From contig JAWKUA010000001.1 in assembly GCA_041398785.1 (NCBI GenBank), positions 310,001-374,000 on the forward strand: a stretch of DNA of 64,000 bases, given 5' to 3'. Positions 15,818 to 24,244 of this stretch are shown here, in pieces. Under the pieces are notes generated by a model that worked only from the letters and a program-made list of their open reading frames with translations, was not told the DNA's origin and did not search any database. This DNA is from Planctomycetaceae bacterium. Lineage in GTDB: Bacteria; Planctomycetota; Planctomycetia; Planctomycetales; Planctomycetaceae. Numbering within the stretch: the first letter of the stretch is position 1; the number at the start of each line of letters is the position of its first letter. The position numbers and the translations under genes were made by a program.

Positions 15818-18343
15818 TTAGTCCAGATATAGAAACTCATTCAGATTCAACGCTGCCAGGCAGAAGTAGTGCCGGGCGTCGGATTCGGTCATGTTGTGTT
15901 CGGACTTCAATGATTCGATCAGGTCCAGACCGCGCTGGACATCTTTGTCAGTCGGCGGGCGCTGGGTGACTCGTTCCAGAGCCAGCTTCACCTGAGCTTC
16001 GATGGAATCGCCGGCACGGTCCTGCAGGAACTGAGAAAACTGCGCTGCCTGTTTGTTGATGAATTCGCTGTTGAGCATTCCCAGCGCCTGAGTCGGCTGC
16101 GTTGTGACGAAGCGCACCGGGCAGGTCTGGTCGGTGTCGGCCATGTCAAACGCTTCCAGCAGGGGATCCAGCAGTGATCGCTTGACGTGGATGTAGACGC
16201 TGCGGCGGTTTTCGTCTTCCGGAGACGACTTGCCCCAGCCATACCCCGGACGCGACTGGCCCGCTTTGACGGCGTCCGGAATATCTGTGTAGATGCTGGG
16301 TCCGTACATCCTGTCAGCAGTCAACGATCCGGTAACAGCCAGAATGGAATCACGGATTTCCTCGGCACTCAGCCGGCGCATGTCGTAGCGCCAGAACAGA
16401 TCATTAGCGGGATCCGCGGCGTACGCGTCGGCGCGCGGACGTGAAGACTGCTGATAGGTGGCCGACGTCATGATCAGTCGATGCATCTGCTTCATTGACC
16501 AGTCTTCCTGAATGAACTTCGCCGCCAGCCAGTCGAGCAATTCCGGGTGCGTCGGCGGAGTTCCCTGAAATCCGAAATCGCTGCTGCTGCGAACGATGCC
16601 GCGGCCGAAGTGGTACTGCCACAGGCGATTGACCATTACTCGCGCGGTCAGCGGGTTCGACGGACTAACCAGCCATTCGGCAAGAACCCGACGGCGTCCG
16701 GACGTGGTTGCATTTTCGGGAAGCTCCGTGGGCACTACGGCTTCCGGCGGCGAAAGAATGGCCGGAAACGCGGGCACGACTTCATCCGCCGGAGCGTGCG
16801 GACTTCCGCGAGTCAGAATGTGCGTTGTCGGCAGGTCGCGAATGTCTTCCTTGACGACCAGTGCCTGAGCCAGGCCGGTCGGCTTGTCCCGTTCCAGCTT
16901 TCTCAGCCGATTCGTCTGATGACGGTAGCGGTTGACCTGTTCTTCATTGAGCAGCGAGCCCTGCCGCTTTTCGACGATCGGCACCCGGTTCATCGCGTAC
17001 TGGAATTCGTCTTTTTCAACGCCGTTCAGGTCGTCGCGGATGATGTCTTCGATTTCTTTCAGGTGCCGCCTGGCGTCGTTCACTTCGTTCTCGTAGCGTT
17101 CGATCGCCTGTGCATGCAGGTCCCTGTTTTCCGGCCGGTCGATTTCAGTGACGGAAGCGTCCAAGACTGTGTCATGCCCCCGAACTCCGAAACGCCGGAC
17201 GTTCCGGAAGAACGCCACCATCCCGTAGTAGTCGGCCTGAGTGATCGGGTCGATCTTGTGGTCGTGGCATCGGCCGCAGTTGACGGTCAGTCCCAGAAAC
17301 GTCTGGCCGGTCGTTGTAACGATATCGTCGATGTCGTCGTAGAACGCCAATTCGGGATCGACCGGTTCGTCGTCCCAGCGCCCGAGTCGGTAGTAACCGG
17401 TCGCGACCATGGAATCGGCCGTCACGTCATCGAGTTCGTCGCCGGCGATCTGTTCCGTCACGAAGCGGTCGTACGGTTTGTCGCCGTTGAACGACTGAAT
17501 CACATAGTCGCGATATCGCCAGACGAACGGCTTCGCGTCGTCGCGTTCATAACTGTTCGTTTCGGCGTAGCGAACCAGATCCAGCCAGTGCCGTCCCCAC
17601 TGTTCGCCGTAGTGCGGCGAATCCAGCAGTTCGTCGATGATTGTGGAATACGCCTCGGGAGACGGATCAGCGGCAAAGCGTTCCACAAGTTCCGTCGACG
17701 GCGGCAGGCCCAGCAGGTCGTAGTGAGTTCGTCGGATCAGTGCCCGCGGATCGGCGGGCGGCGACGGCTGCAATCCCTTCGATTCCAGCCGGTGGAGAAT
17801 GAATGCATCGATGTCGTTCTTCGGCCATTCTGCCTGAGCAACGGCGGGAACCTGCGGTTGGTGTACGGGCTGAAACGACCAGAACTGCTTGTTCTGCTCG
17901 TTGACCGGTGGCGGGCCCTTTTCCGCTTCGACTTCGATTTCGTGCAGGTCGGCAGGCCACGCCAGACCGCCTTCCACCCACCTGGTGATGACCGCGATCT
18001 GCTTTGGGGACATCTGCCCCGTCGGCGGCATTTCCCAGCCATCGTAGTTCACCGCCGAAATCAGATAACTGCCGGCATGGTCTTCCAGATCAACGGCCGG
18101 CCCGGATTCTCCGCCCTGCAGGATGTCGGCTCGCGACGTCAGCCGCAAACCTGCCTTCGGCTCACTGCCCGAATGACATTTCAGGCAGTTCGCCTTCAGC
18201 ACCGGCAGCACGTCGTTTGTGAAGAACATGGTCTGCTCGTCAGAAAACCTCACCTCATCGGCGCGATTCACGGCGGGAAACAGACCCATGGCGATCACGG
18301 CGATACACGCAGTGCGACGGGCAGGAAGGTAACGCAGCATCAT
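15818..18343 (-). CDS. PSD1 and planctomycete cytochrome c domain-containing protein
   Basis: About 841 residues. A signal peptide (LPARRTACIAVIAMGLFPAVNRA) precedes a planctomycete cytochrome-c segment with a haem motif in LKANCLKCHSGSEPKAGLRL, then PSCyt2 (NDIDAFILHRLESKGLQPSP, PHYGEQWGRHWLDLVRYAET) and the C-terminal PSD1 domain (NPLTARVMVNRLWQYHFGRG, MHRLIMTSATYQQSSRP). A second CxxCH occurs in LTVNCGRCHDHKIDP. Such proteins are periplasmic and numerous in Planctomycetes; their electron-transfer or catalytic role is unproven. Start chosen at the double Met at 18343, which gives a clean signal peptide; an ATG at 18451 would add 36 residues before it. It is upstream of DUF1501, its usual partner. 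Confidence 0.9.
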   Translation of the reverse strand: MMLRYLPARRTACIAVIAMGLFPAVNRADEVRFSDEQTMFFTNDVLPVLKANCLKCHSGSEPKAGLRLTSRADILQGGESGPAVDLEDHAGSYLISAVNYDGWEMPPTGQMSPKQIAVITRWVEGGLAWPADLHEIEVEAEKGPPPVNEQNKQFWSFQPVHQPQVPAVAQAEWPKNDIDAFILHRLESKGLQPSPPADPRALIRRTHYDLLGLPPSTELVERFAADPSPEAYSTIIDELLDSPHYGEQWGRHWLDLVRYAETNSYERDDAKPFVWRYRDYVIQSFNGDKPYDRFVTEQIAGDELDDVTADSMVATGYYRLGRWDDEPVDPELAFYDDIDDIVTTTGQTFLGLTVNCGRCHDHKIDPITQADYYGMVAFFRNVRRFGVRGHDTVLDASVTEIDRPENRDLHAQAIERYENEVNDARRHLKEIEDIIRDDLNGVEKDEFQYAMNRVPIVEKRQGSLLNEEQVNRYRHQTNRLRKLERDKPTGLAQALVVKEDIRDLPTTHILTRGSPHAPADEVVPAFPAILSPPEAVVPTELPENATTSGRRRVLAEWLVSPSNPLTARVMVNRLWQYHFGRGIVRSSSDFGFQGTPPTHPELLDWLAAKFIQEDWSMKQMHRLIMTSATYQQSSRPRADAYAADPANDLFWRYDMRRLSAEEIRDSILAVTGSLTADRMYGPSIYTDIPDAVKAGQSRPGYGWGKSSPEDENRRSVYIHVKRSLLDPLLEAFDMADTDQTCPVRFVTTQPTQALGMLNSEFINKQAAQFSQFLQDRAGDSIEAQVKLALERVTQRPPTDKDVQRGLDLIESLKSEHNMTESDARHYFCLAALNLNEFLYLD

Positions 18344-18796
18344 AACCAGGTGGCTCGTGGCAGAGATTGGACCAAGGCGGCAAAGAGCGTTTCTGAACAT
18401 TGCGGGAGACGTGATTGTTGAACGGTGGGAAGTCAGGAAGTGAGTGTTCACGATCGTACTGTGGCGCTCAGCGTCGTGCAGCGAAGTTTCCCCCCATTGT
18501 ATGCGATCGGCTGGAAGGAATCGCGGGCGCAGCCGGATTTCCGGTGTTCCAGTGCATCCACGCTGGACGGGAATAGAAGCGAATTCCGAACCAGCGGGCC
18601 AGTTCCGGATCGCACGTTAGCCTTTTCGTCGTCTGTCCGGCTGGGGCAGCGATCTGCTGACGTAAGTTGTACGGAACAGCCGCAGCACCAGACCTGGCGG
18701 CCCCCACAACGTGGCTTGTTCCGACAGCATCCTGAGTCGTGACCGAGACCTGCGTGACAAGTGAATCAGCGGCTGACGGTGGCCAGCCGGTCATAA
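18344..18796. other. Intergenic region left of the mobile-element scar
   Basis: About 450 bases with no recognised gene. Open frames are short and low-complexity. It separates the PSD1 gene from the IS3 remnant and probably contains the PSD1 promoter. I found no copy of the tRNA-Pro 3' end and no IS terminal repeat here. Confidence 0.45.
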
Positions 18797-19141
18797 CCTG
18801 CAACGCGAAGCGACATTCGCGAACGGCAGCCGCCGGTGAATCTGCTGCATCACACGGACCGCGGCGGCCAATATGCAGGCAGCCAATACCGCGGCATCCT
18901 GCGTCGTGCCGGAATGCGTCAAAGCATGAGCCGTCCGGACAACTGCTATGACAACGCGATCATGGAAAGCTGCTTTGGAACGATCAAGACGGAACTGGAA
19001 ATGACCGAATACAGGAGTATGCGGCTGGCCCGAAACGAGATCCGGGGATACCTCTGCTACTACGACCTGGAACGCCGACACTCCAGCCTCAAATACCTCA
19101 CCCCGGCTCAGTTCGAATCACTCACCAACCACCCGAAATAA
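18797..19141 (+). mobile_element. IS3-family transposase (orfB) C-terminal fragment
   Basis: The frame opens after a stop at 18794-18796 and reads RERQPPVNLLHHTDRGGQY..., the second Asp block of the IS3-type DDE integrase core. It continues through RPDNCYDNAIMESCFGTIKTEL, which contains the catalytic Glu, to YYDLERRHSSLKYLTPAQFE at the usual C-terminus (TAA 19139-19141). The first catalytic Asp and everything N-terminal to it are missing, as is orfA, so it cannot transpose. The open stretch is only about 114 codons of a roughly 280-codon orfB. Its right end abuts the truncated recombinase, which suggests that it inserted into or recombined with that gene. Confidence 0.85.
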
Positions 19142-20564
19142 GAGAACAGGTTGTCCCTGAAGCCTGCACCACCTCATTGCGCCACTATGCTGAGCGGAAC
19201 AACGGTGAGATCGTCCGACTCTTTCGAATCGCTGAGACGGCCTCAAAATATGACGAACGCACCACCTTCAAGGAACTAATGGCCTTCGCCAAGAAGAACG
19301 CCCACAAACTCGATGGGTTGCTCTTCTACAAGGTGGATCGAGCCGCCCGAAATCTCTTCGACTATGCTGAGCTTGAGCGTCTGGAGTCCGAGTTCGGCGT
19401 CCAGTTCATCTCCGTGGCCCAGCCAACCGAGAACACGCCTGCCGGTCGGATGTAGCGGCGGATGCTGGCGAGCATGGCCAGCTTCCACACCGAACAGCAG
19501 TCCATCGACGTGAAGGAAGGCATCGAACGACGGGTCGAGAGTGGTCTGTTTCCCAGCCGACCGCCCTATGGCTACCAGAACGTCCGTATCGATGGCCGCA
19601 GCATCATCGAGGTTCACCCCGAGAATGCCCGGACCATCCGGCGCATCTTCGAGTTGTATGGGTATCACAGTCACACACTCGACACGCTTCCCGACGCTCT
19701 GGTGGCCGAGGCGATCGAATACCTCCCGTCCACTCCGAAGATCAGTCGCAGCAAGCTCTACACGATGCTGACCGACCGTGCGTACATCGGAGAAATCAAG
19801 TTCCGGGGGCAGTGGCTTCCCGGCACACACACGCCGATCATCGACCGGCGACTCTGGGATCGGGTCCAGACCCTCCTCGGTCAGAAAGTCTACAAGTCGC
19901 ACCAGATGACCTACGCCAGCGATCTGATTGAGTGTGCCCACTGCGGCTCGCCGATCACCGGCGAGCGGAAGTTCAAGATGACGAAGAGCGGGGAGCGGGA
20001 ATACGTCTACTACCGATGCACCCAGTACCACAAAGGAGATCATCCCCGCATCCGCCTGACCGAGAACGAACTCGACGCCCAGATGCTCGCCATCTTTGAC
20101 ACCCTCCGTGTTGAGGACGACGAATTCCGTGATCTGTTCCGTGAGCAGCTTCGGCAGGCGACGAATTGGGATCAGGACAGCGCTATCTCTAAAGTAGCGC
20201 AGCTACAGGAAGAGCTTGCCTCGGTGCGGCACCGGCAGAAGCAACTGCTCAACCTGCGGATGCTGGAAGAGATCGACGCCGACACGTTTGCCTCGACGAA
20301 CCGAGACTTGCGTGACCGAACCGCCGAGTTGCTGTTGGAAATCGAGGCTTCCGACCGTGGCCGGAACGAAATCATCGACATTGCGGTGAAAGCGTTTGAA
20401 CTTTCGCAAAGCCTTTGGGAAAAATGGTTTGAGGCCGACTACGCCGCAAAACGTCGAATCCTCGAAATCATCTGTTTGAACTGCTCTCTCGATGGCGCAA
20501 GTCTAGTTGCCACAATGAGAAAGCCCTTCGACCTGTTGGCCAAAGGGCTTCTTCAGAAAGATAG

Positions 20565-20583
<19 letters not shown>
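19142..20583 (+). pseudogene. Large serine recombinase, 5'-truncated with an internal stop
   Basis: Homology to large serine recombinases starts around 19160 (HYAERNNGEIVRLFRIAETASKYDERTTFKELMAF) and includes LLFYKVDRAARNLFDY, part of the resolvase catalytic domain. The first 30-40 residues with the nucleophile serine are absent; the IS3 fragment takes their place. An in-frame TAG at 19453-19455 interrupts TPAGRM / RRMLASMASFHTEQQ. After it the same frame runs through the recombinase domain (RPPYGYQNVRIDGR), a zinc ribbon (CAHCGSPITG...YYRC) and a coiled coil to a TGA at 20581-20583. That stop lies inside the tRNA-Pro gene on the opposite strand. The protein must be inactive. Close relatives are common on planctomycete integrated elements. 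Confidence 0.88.
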
Positions 20584-20638
<55 letters not shown>

Positions 20639-21009
20639 TGTTTTTCCTTTGGCTCACGCAACTGCATGAACGCATGCGTGAGTTGAGCTGCGAACTGCGT
20701 TCCGCACGGTTGGTTCGTGTGCGGAAGCTGTTTCCGCAGGGATTTCCCTGCGGCAGGATGTTCGTGCGTTCGGCGGTGCATTGCAAGGTTGTCGAATGGG
20801 TTTTTGCCGGATTCGTGCGCTGTGACGAATTCGTTTCGGCGAAAACTCACTACGCCGCATATGATCGTGCGGAGACGCGGGTTCTTCAAATCTGGTGCCC
20901 GTCGATGAGACCTTTCCTGCATGGCACTGGTTCAGATTCTTCGATCGGGCCGACCGTGTCGAGAGATGCCGAGCATCAAAGCAGCAGGCCACGTCAGCCG
21001 TCGAAGCGG
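20639..21009. other. Region between tRNA-Pro and esterase gene, rich in hairpins
   Basis: 371 bases with no gene seen. It holds a cluster of three perfect hairpins (20653-20753, annotated separately) and is less GC-rich than its surroundings in places. It must include the tRNA promoter (minus strand) and the end of the esterase transcript. Confidence 0.5.
20653..20753. repeat. Cluster of three perfect inverted repeats
   Basis: Within 101 bases are three perfect stem-loops: CTCACGCA (20653-20660) with TGCGTGAG (20675-20682); TCCGCAC (20701-20707) with GTGCGGA (20719-20725); and CCGCAGGG (20734-20741) with CCCTGCGG (20746-20753, 4-base loop). They lie just upstream of the tRNA-Pro 5' end and downstream of the esterase operon. 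No T-tract follows, so classical terminators are unlikely. Confidence 0.6.
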
Positions 21010-21990
21010 TTACTGTTCCGGTGATGAGGGATCCGCGGGCGGATCGGGGTTCGCACCTGGGTCAGCGGGTCCGGATGATGATCGGACGTCTGCGTGATCG
21101 CGCCACAGCCAGCGCAGGGAATCGGGCAGGATTGCTCCTCCGTGCCGTCCGTTGTGGCGCCCTTCACCGGGTTCGAACCGATAGTCGTAGTCCTTGAATG
21201 CCAGGGCGGAGTCCATCTGCAGGTTGGCCAGCCACCAGTTGCCGTGTTCGTTGTTCAGGTCGTTCTTGCCGTCCTGCAGAAACACGCGGATCGGCTTGCG
21301 GTCGGTCTTGCGGATTATGGCTTCGTAGTTGTGACCGCCGCGAATGTTGGTAAAGCTGCCGATGTGACTGAGCACCTTGTGGAACCATTCCGGATGATTC
21401 CAGGCTGCGGTAAATGCACAGATGCCGCCTGACGACATCCCGCAGATAGCTCGATCCTTCGGATCGTCGGACAGATTCAGATTGTGTTCCTTCACGACAT
21501 GCGGCAGAAGTTCTTCGATCAGAAATCTTGCGTATTGATCGCTGAGCGTGTCGTATTCGAGGCTGCGGTTGTTGGCTCGCCAGCGATTCTCCGGCTGATT
21601 GTCGTCCCTGTGTCCGGGGTTGATGAACAGTCCGACAATCACCGGAAGTTCGCCCCTGTGAATCAGGTTGTCGAAGACCACGGGCACTCGCATCTGGCCA
21701 TTTTCGTCGACGTAGGCATGGCCGTCCTGAAAGACCATCAGACAGGCGGGTTTGCTGCCATCGTATTGTGCGGGAACGTAGACGAAGTATTCGCGAATCG
21801 TGCCTTCGAAGACGCTGCTTTTCCATGTGTGAGTCGTGACGCTGCCCTGCGGAACGCTTTCGTGCCGCTGAGAGTCCGGTCCGAGTTCGTAGATCGCATC
21901 GGCGTCATCGTCGGCCGATGAGCCGGACACGAACACAGACAGCAGCACTGTTGCGGAAATCAGGGCGATGACGTGGGGAATGTGTGTCAT
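21010..21990 (-). CDS. Secreted esterase of the enterochelin-esterase/esterase-D type
   Basis: 326 residues with a signal peptide (about 1-26, ending SGSSA). The alpha/beta-hydrolase fold shows REYFVYVPAQYDGSKPACLMVFQDG, the nucleophile elbow GMSSGGICAF (GxSxG), and a late His in RHNGRHGGAILP. Family members (Fes/IroE- and esterase-D-like) cleave ester bonds of small molecules or feruloyl and acetyl groups on glycans; the substrate is not predictable here. It is the last gene of a three-gene operon; its ATG overlaps the TGA of the phosphodiesterase by 4 bases (21987-21990). The C-terminus carries a short Pro/Asp/Ser-rich tail. Confidence 0.85.
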   Translation of the reverse strand: MTHIPHVIALISATVLLSVFVSGSSADDDADAIYELGPDSQRHESVPQGSVTTHTWKSSVFEGTIREYFVYVPAQYDGSKPACLMVFQDGHAYVDENGQMRVPVVFDNLIHRGELPVIVGLFINPGHRDDNQPENRWRANNRSLEYDTLSDQYARFLIEELLPHVVKEHNLNLSDDPKDRAICGMSSGGICAFTAAWNHPEWFHKVLSHIGSFTNIRGGHNYEAIIRKTDRKPIRVFLQDGKNDLNNEHGNWWLANLQMDSALAFKDYDYRFEPGEGRHNGRHGGAILPDSLRWLWRDHADVRSSSGPADPGANPDPPADPSSPEQ

Positions 21991-23261
21991 TGTTCTTCCT
22001 CGGTTTTGGAATTCTGCCTTCCATTCAGCAGATGAAACGGGCCTTTCTGAAGCGCTCCGTCTTCAACGGATCTGCGCCAGTTCAGGACGATATCGGGCTG
22101 ATCGGTAAAGATCCCGTCGACTCCGGCATCCTTTCCCAGCCAGTTCAGCAGTTGCCCGGCGGACTCTGCGAACATAGGCAGCGCGTCGGTCCGCAGCGTC
22201 CAGACATGAACCTGCAGCGCGTGTTCGTGAGCAACGCGGACAGCATCGGTCACGTCCGGAACCGAACCTTCGGGAGTTTCCCTTGAACCGGCGATAACGG
22301 CTTCGAGATGCAGACCGAGTCCGTCAGCGACTTCGGCGATGCGAGCGATCTGTTCGGTCGACGGTTGTTTGGAAAGCAGTTGAATCAGCGGCAGCCGGCA
22401 GTCAAGTTCCGTGCGCAGGCGGCGCACTTCGGATTCGTCGAAGCACTGCAGAAAGATTCGGTCATCGGCGTCACGATAGCCGGCTTCGTTCAGCACATGC
22501 AGAATGGCGCGGGACGCGTCCAGGCCGGCCGCGCGGTGTTCGGCGGGGGACTTCACTTCAACGTACACACCGGTGTTTGTGCCGCGAGACTTATTCAGCC
22601 CCTGAATCAGTCGCAGATGTTCTTCCAGCGTCGCAATGCGGAACAGGTCGGTGTCGAGAGGAAACCTGGTTCCGGCGTCCTTCCAGGCTCGCGACTCAGA
22701 ACTGCGTTCGTGAACGGCAAGCCGGCGAAGTTCGGCGAGCGTAAAGTCCATGACATACCAGTGACCGTCGTCACGCGATCGGTTCGGGAACACGGCAGCA
22801 ACGCTGGTGACGTCGTCCAGAATGATGTCGTGCAGCACGACGGGAATGCCGTCACGGGACAGTACGGCGTCCTGTTCGATGAAGTCAGCTCCCAGTGCGT
22901 GAGCGAACGCGGCGGCTTCGGTGGTATGTTCCGGCAGGTATCCGGATGCGCCGCGGTGGGCGATCACGATCGGCGTGCGTTCGATCTTCTGATGCGCCAC
23001 CGGCTGCGCTGCGGTCGGGTCCGGCGATGGATCAGTCACAGGCTGAGCGTGGGCGGCGCTGCATCGAACAGCGGCGACAACAATCGCGGGTACGACGATT
23101 CGCCGGAGCAATCGGGGAAGTGTCGCCGGTGGCCGGCGTCCGAATTTCGGATTCGTACCGGAATGGGTTCCGTCGGAGAAGGTTCGGGCGCCGATCAGTT
23201 TACGATCGCCGGAACTTCCGACGCCGGGAGTCTCGCAGGTTTCGATGACGGATTTCTTCAT
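21987..23261 (-). CDS. Glycerophosphodiester phosphodiesterase
   Basis: 424 residues. The catalytic TIM barrel begins at about residue 100 with PIVIAHRGASGYLPEHT (catalytic His and Arg, metal-binding Glu), then FIEQDAVLSRDGIPVVLHD (Glu, Asp and second His) and GVYVEVKSP (Glu), matching the GlpQ/UgpQ family. The enzyme hydrolyses glycerophosphodiesters to glycerol-3-phosphate and an alcohol, scavenging phospholipid head groups. The N-terminal 70-80 residues hold a hydrophobic segment (IVVPAIVVAAVRCSAAHA), so it is exported despite a long polar lead; the true start may be later. It overlaps both neighbours by 4 bases. Confidence 0.9.
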   Translation of the reverse strand: MKKSVIETCETPGVGSSGDRKLIGARTFSDGTHSGTNPKFGRRPPATLPRLLRRIVVPAIVVAAVRCSAAHAQPVTDPSPDPTAAQPVAHQKIERTPIVIAHRGASGYLPEHTTEAAAFAHALGADFIEQDAVLSRDGIPVVLHDIILDDVTSVAAVFPNRSRDDGHWYVMDFTLAELRRLAVHERSSESRAWKDAGTRFPLDTDLFRIATLEEHLRLIQGLNKSRGTNTGVYVEVKSPAEHRAAGLDASRAILHVLNEAGYRDADDRIFLQCFDESEVRRLRTELDCRLPLIQLLSKQPSTEQIARIAEVADGLGLHLEAVIAGSRETPEGSVPDVTDAVRVAHEHALQVHVWTLRTDALPMFAESAGQLLNWLGKDAGVDGIFTDQPDIVLNWRRSVEDGALQKGPFHLLNGRQNSKTEEEQ

Positions 23262-23932
23262 TCAGACAGCTCCAGTCGCAGCCAGGTCGAAGGATCATAG
23301 GCGACGGGAAAATCATCGCCGAGCGACAGCGGCTGCGTTCCCAGCTCCGTGTCGTGGATAACGCAATAGAACCCGAGACTGCGGAGTTCGGAGATCTCCC
23401 GAAAACCGTTGAGCTGACTGCCGGGAATCCAGATTTCCAGCCGGTAGCCGTGGTCAGCAATGACGGTTCGGGTCAGGAACAAGTCGGTGTTCGGCGCGAC
23501 TCGCTGGTCTCGCTGCTGAGCGATCTCCCGCACGATGACGCTGGGTTGGTCGTCGTTAAGTTCATCCACCGGCAGACATGTGAACTGGTGACAGAACTGC
23601 GTCGCGCGATGGACCTGCCCGGATGGTCGCGTGTCGATCCACAGGCTGACACTGTCGGAATTCCTCAGGTCCGCCGCAGTTCCGTTGACGGGATGTTGCT
23701 TGCCGCTGACCTCCACTGCGACCCCAATTCCGGATTCATCCCAGCCGGCTGCTACCGATGCAAAGACCGATTGCTCGTTCATCGCAGCGGGAAGAAACAG
23801 TTCCGCGTGAGGAGGCAGGTTCAACAGCGGAACTTTTTGCGCGGGACGCTTTTTCGCCGGACGAGGCGGCGGACACCGCGGAATCGTCAGGCGAAAATCA
23901 AACAACAGTGATGGCGGAACGATGTGAGTCAT
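23258..23932 (-). CDS. CBM9/DOMON-like sugar-binding domain protein
   Basis: 224 residues without a visible signal peptide. The body (LPPHAELFLPAAMNEQSVFASVAAGWDESGIGVAVEVSG...SDSVSLWIDTRPSG...YRLEIWIPGSQLNGF) has the beta-sandwich pattern of family 9 carbohydrate-binding modules and related DOMON domains: a strand with a W-D motif followed by SDSVxLxIDTR. It ends with a conserved-looking WLRLELSE. Function is inferred as ligand binding, not catalysis. It is the first gene of the operon with the GDPD and esterase genes; its stop overlaps the GDPD start by 4 bases. Start at the ATG at 23930-23932. Confidence 0.65.
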   Translation of the reverse strand: MTHIVPPSLLFDFRLTIPRCPPPRPAKKRPAQKVPLLNLPPHAELFLPAAMNEQSVFASVAAGWDESGIGVAVEVSGKQHPVNGTAADLRNSDSVSLWIDTRPSGQVHRATQFCHQFTCLPVDELNDDQPSVIVREIAQQRDQRVAPNTDLFLTRTVIADHGYRLEIWIPGSQLNGFREISELRSLGFYCVIHDTELGTQPLSLGDDFPVAYDPSTWLRLELSE

Positions 23933-24244
23933 ATGACACCGCGAACGCGGACAAATGAGGCATTCAGGCTCGCGGCAGTACGAATCCGAAACGCATCAGT
24001 GCCGCCGTGGCCACTATCAATCGTGTGACGGTTATGGACGAAAATTGTGACGGAACGTGGGTCCAAGCACGTCGGTATGCGGTCCTCGCCGACCGAAATG
24101 CCGGCAACCCGCGGCGAACCGAAACGGCCGCGGAATCGTGTGGCAGTATCAATCGAAAGCGGGCAACTGACAGCAGGCATCGCACGCATTGCGGATCCGG
24201 TCGGGGAATGTCATTCGAAAGCCGGTCGGCGTCAATTATCCGCG
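23933..24244. other. Intergenic region upstream of the CBM9/GDPD/esterase operon
   Basis: 312 bases without a gene; it should contain the operon promoter on the minus strand. I see no clear -35/-10 pair, hairpin or repeat. Confidence 0.45.

Noticed and set aside
16547..18421. A 624-codon open frame antisense to the PSD1 protein
   Set aside because: The opposite strand encodes clear CxxCH, PSCyt2 and PSD1 motifs; the antisense translation is featureless.
20734..20753. Intrinsic terminator of the esterase operon
   Set aside because: The stem is perfect, but no T-tract follows on the minus strand, and two similar stems are next to it.
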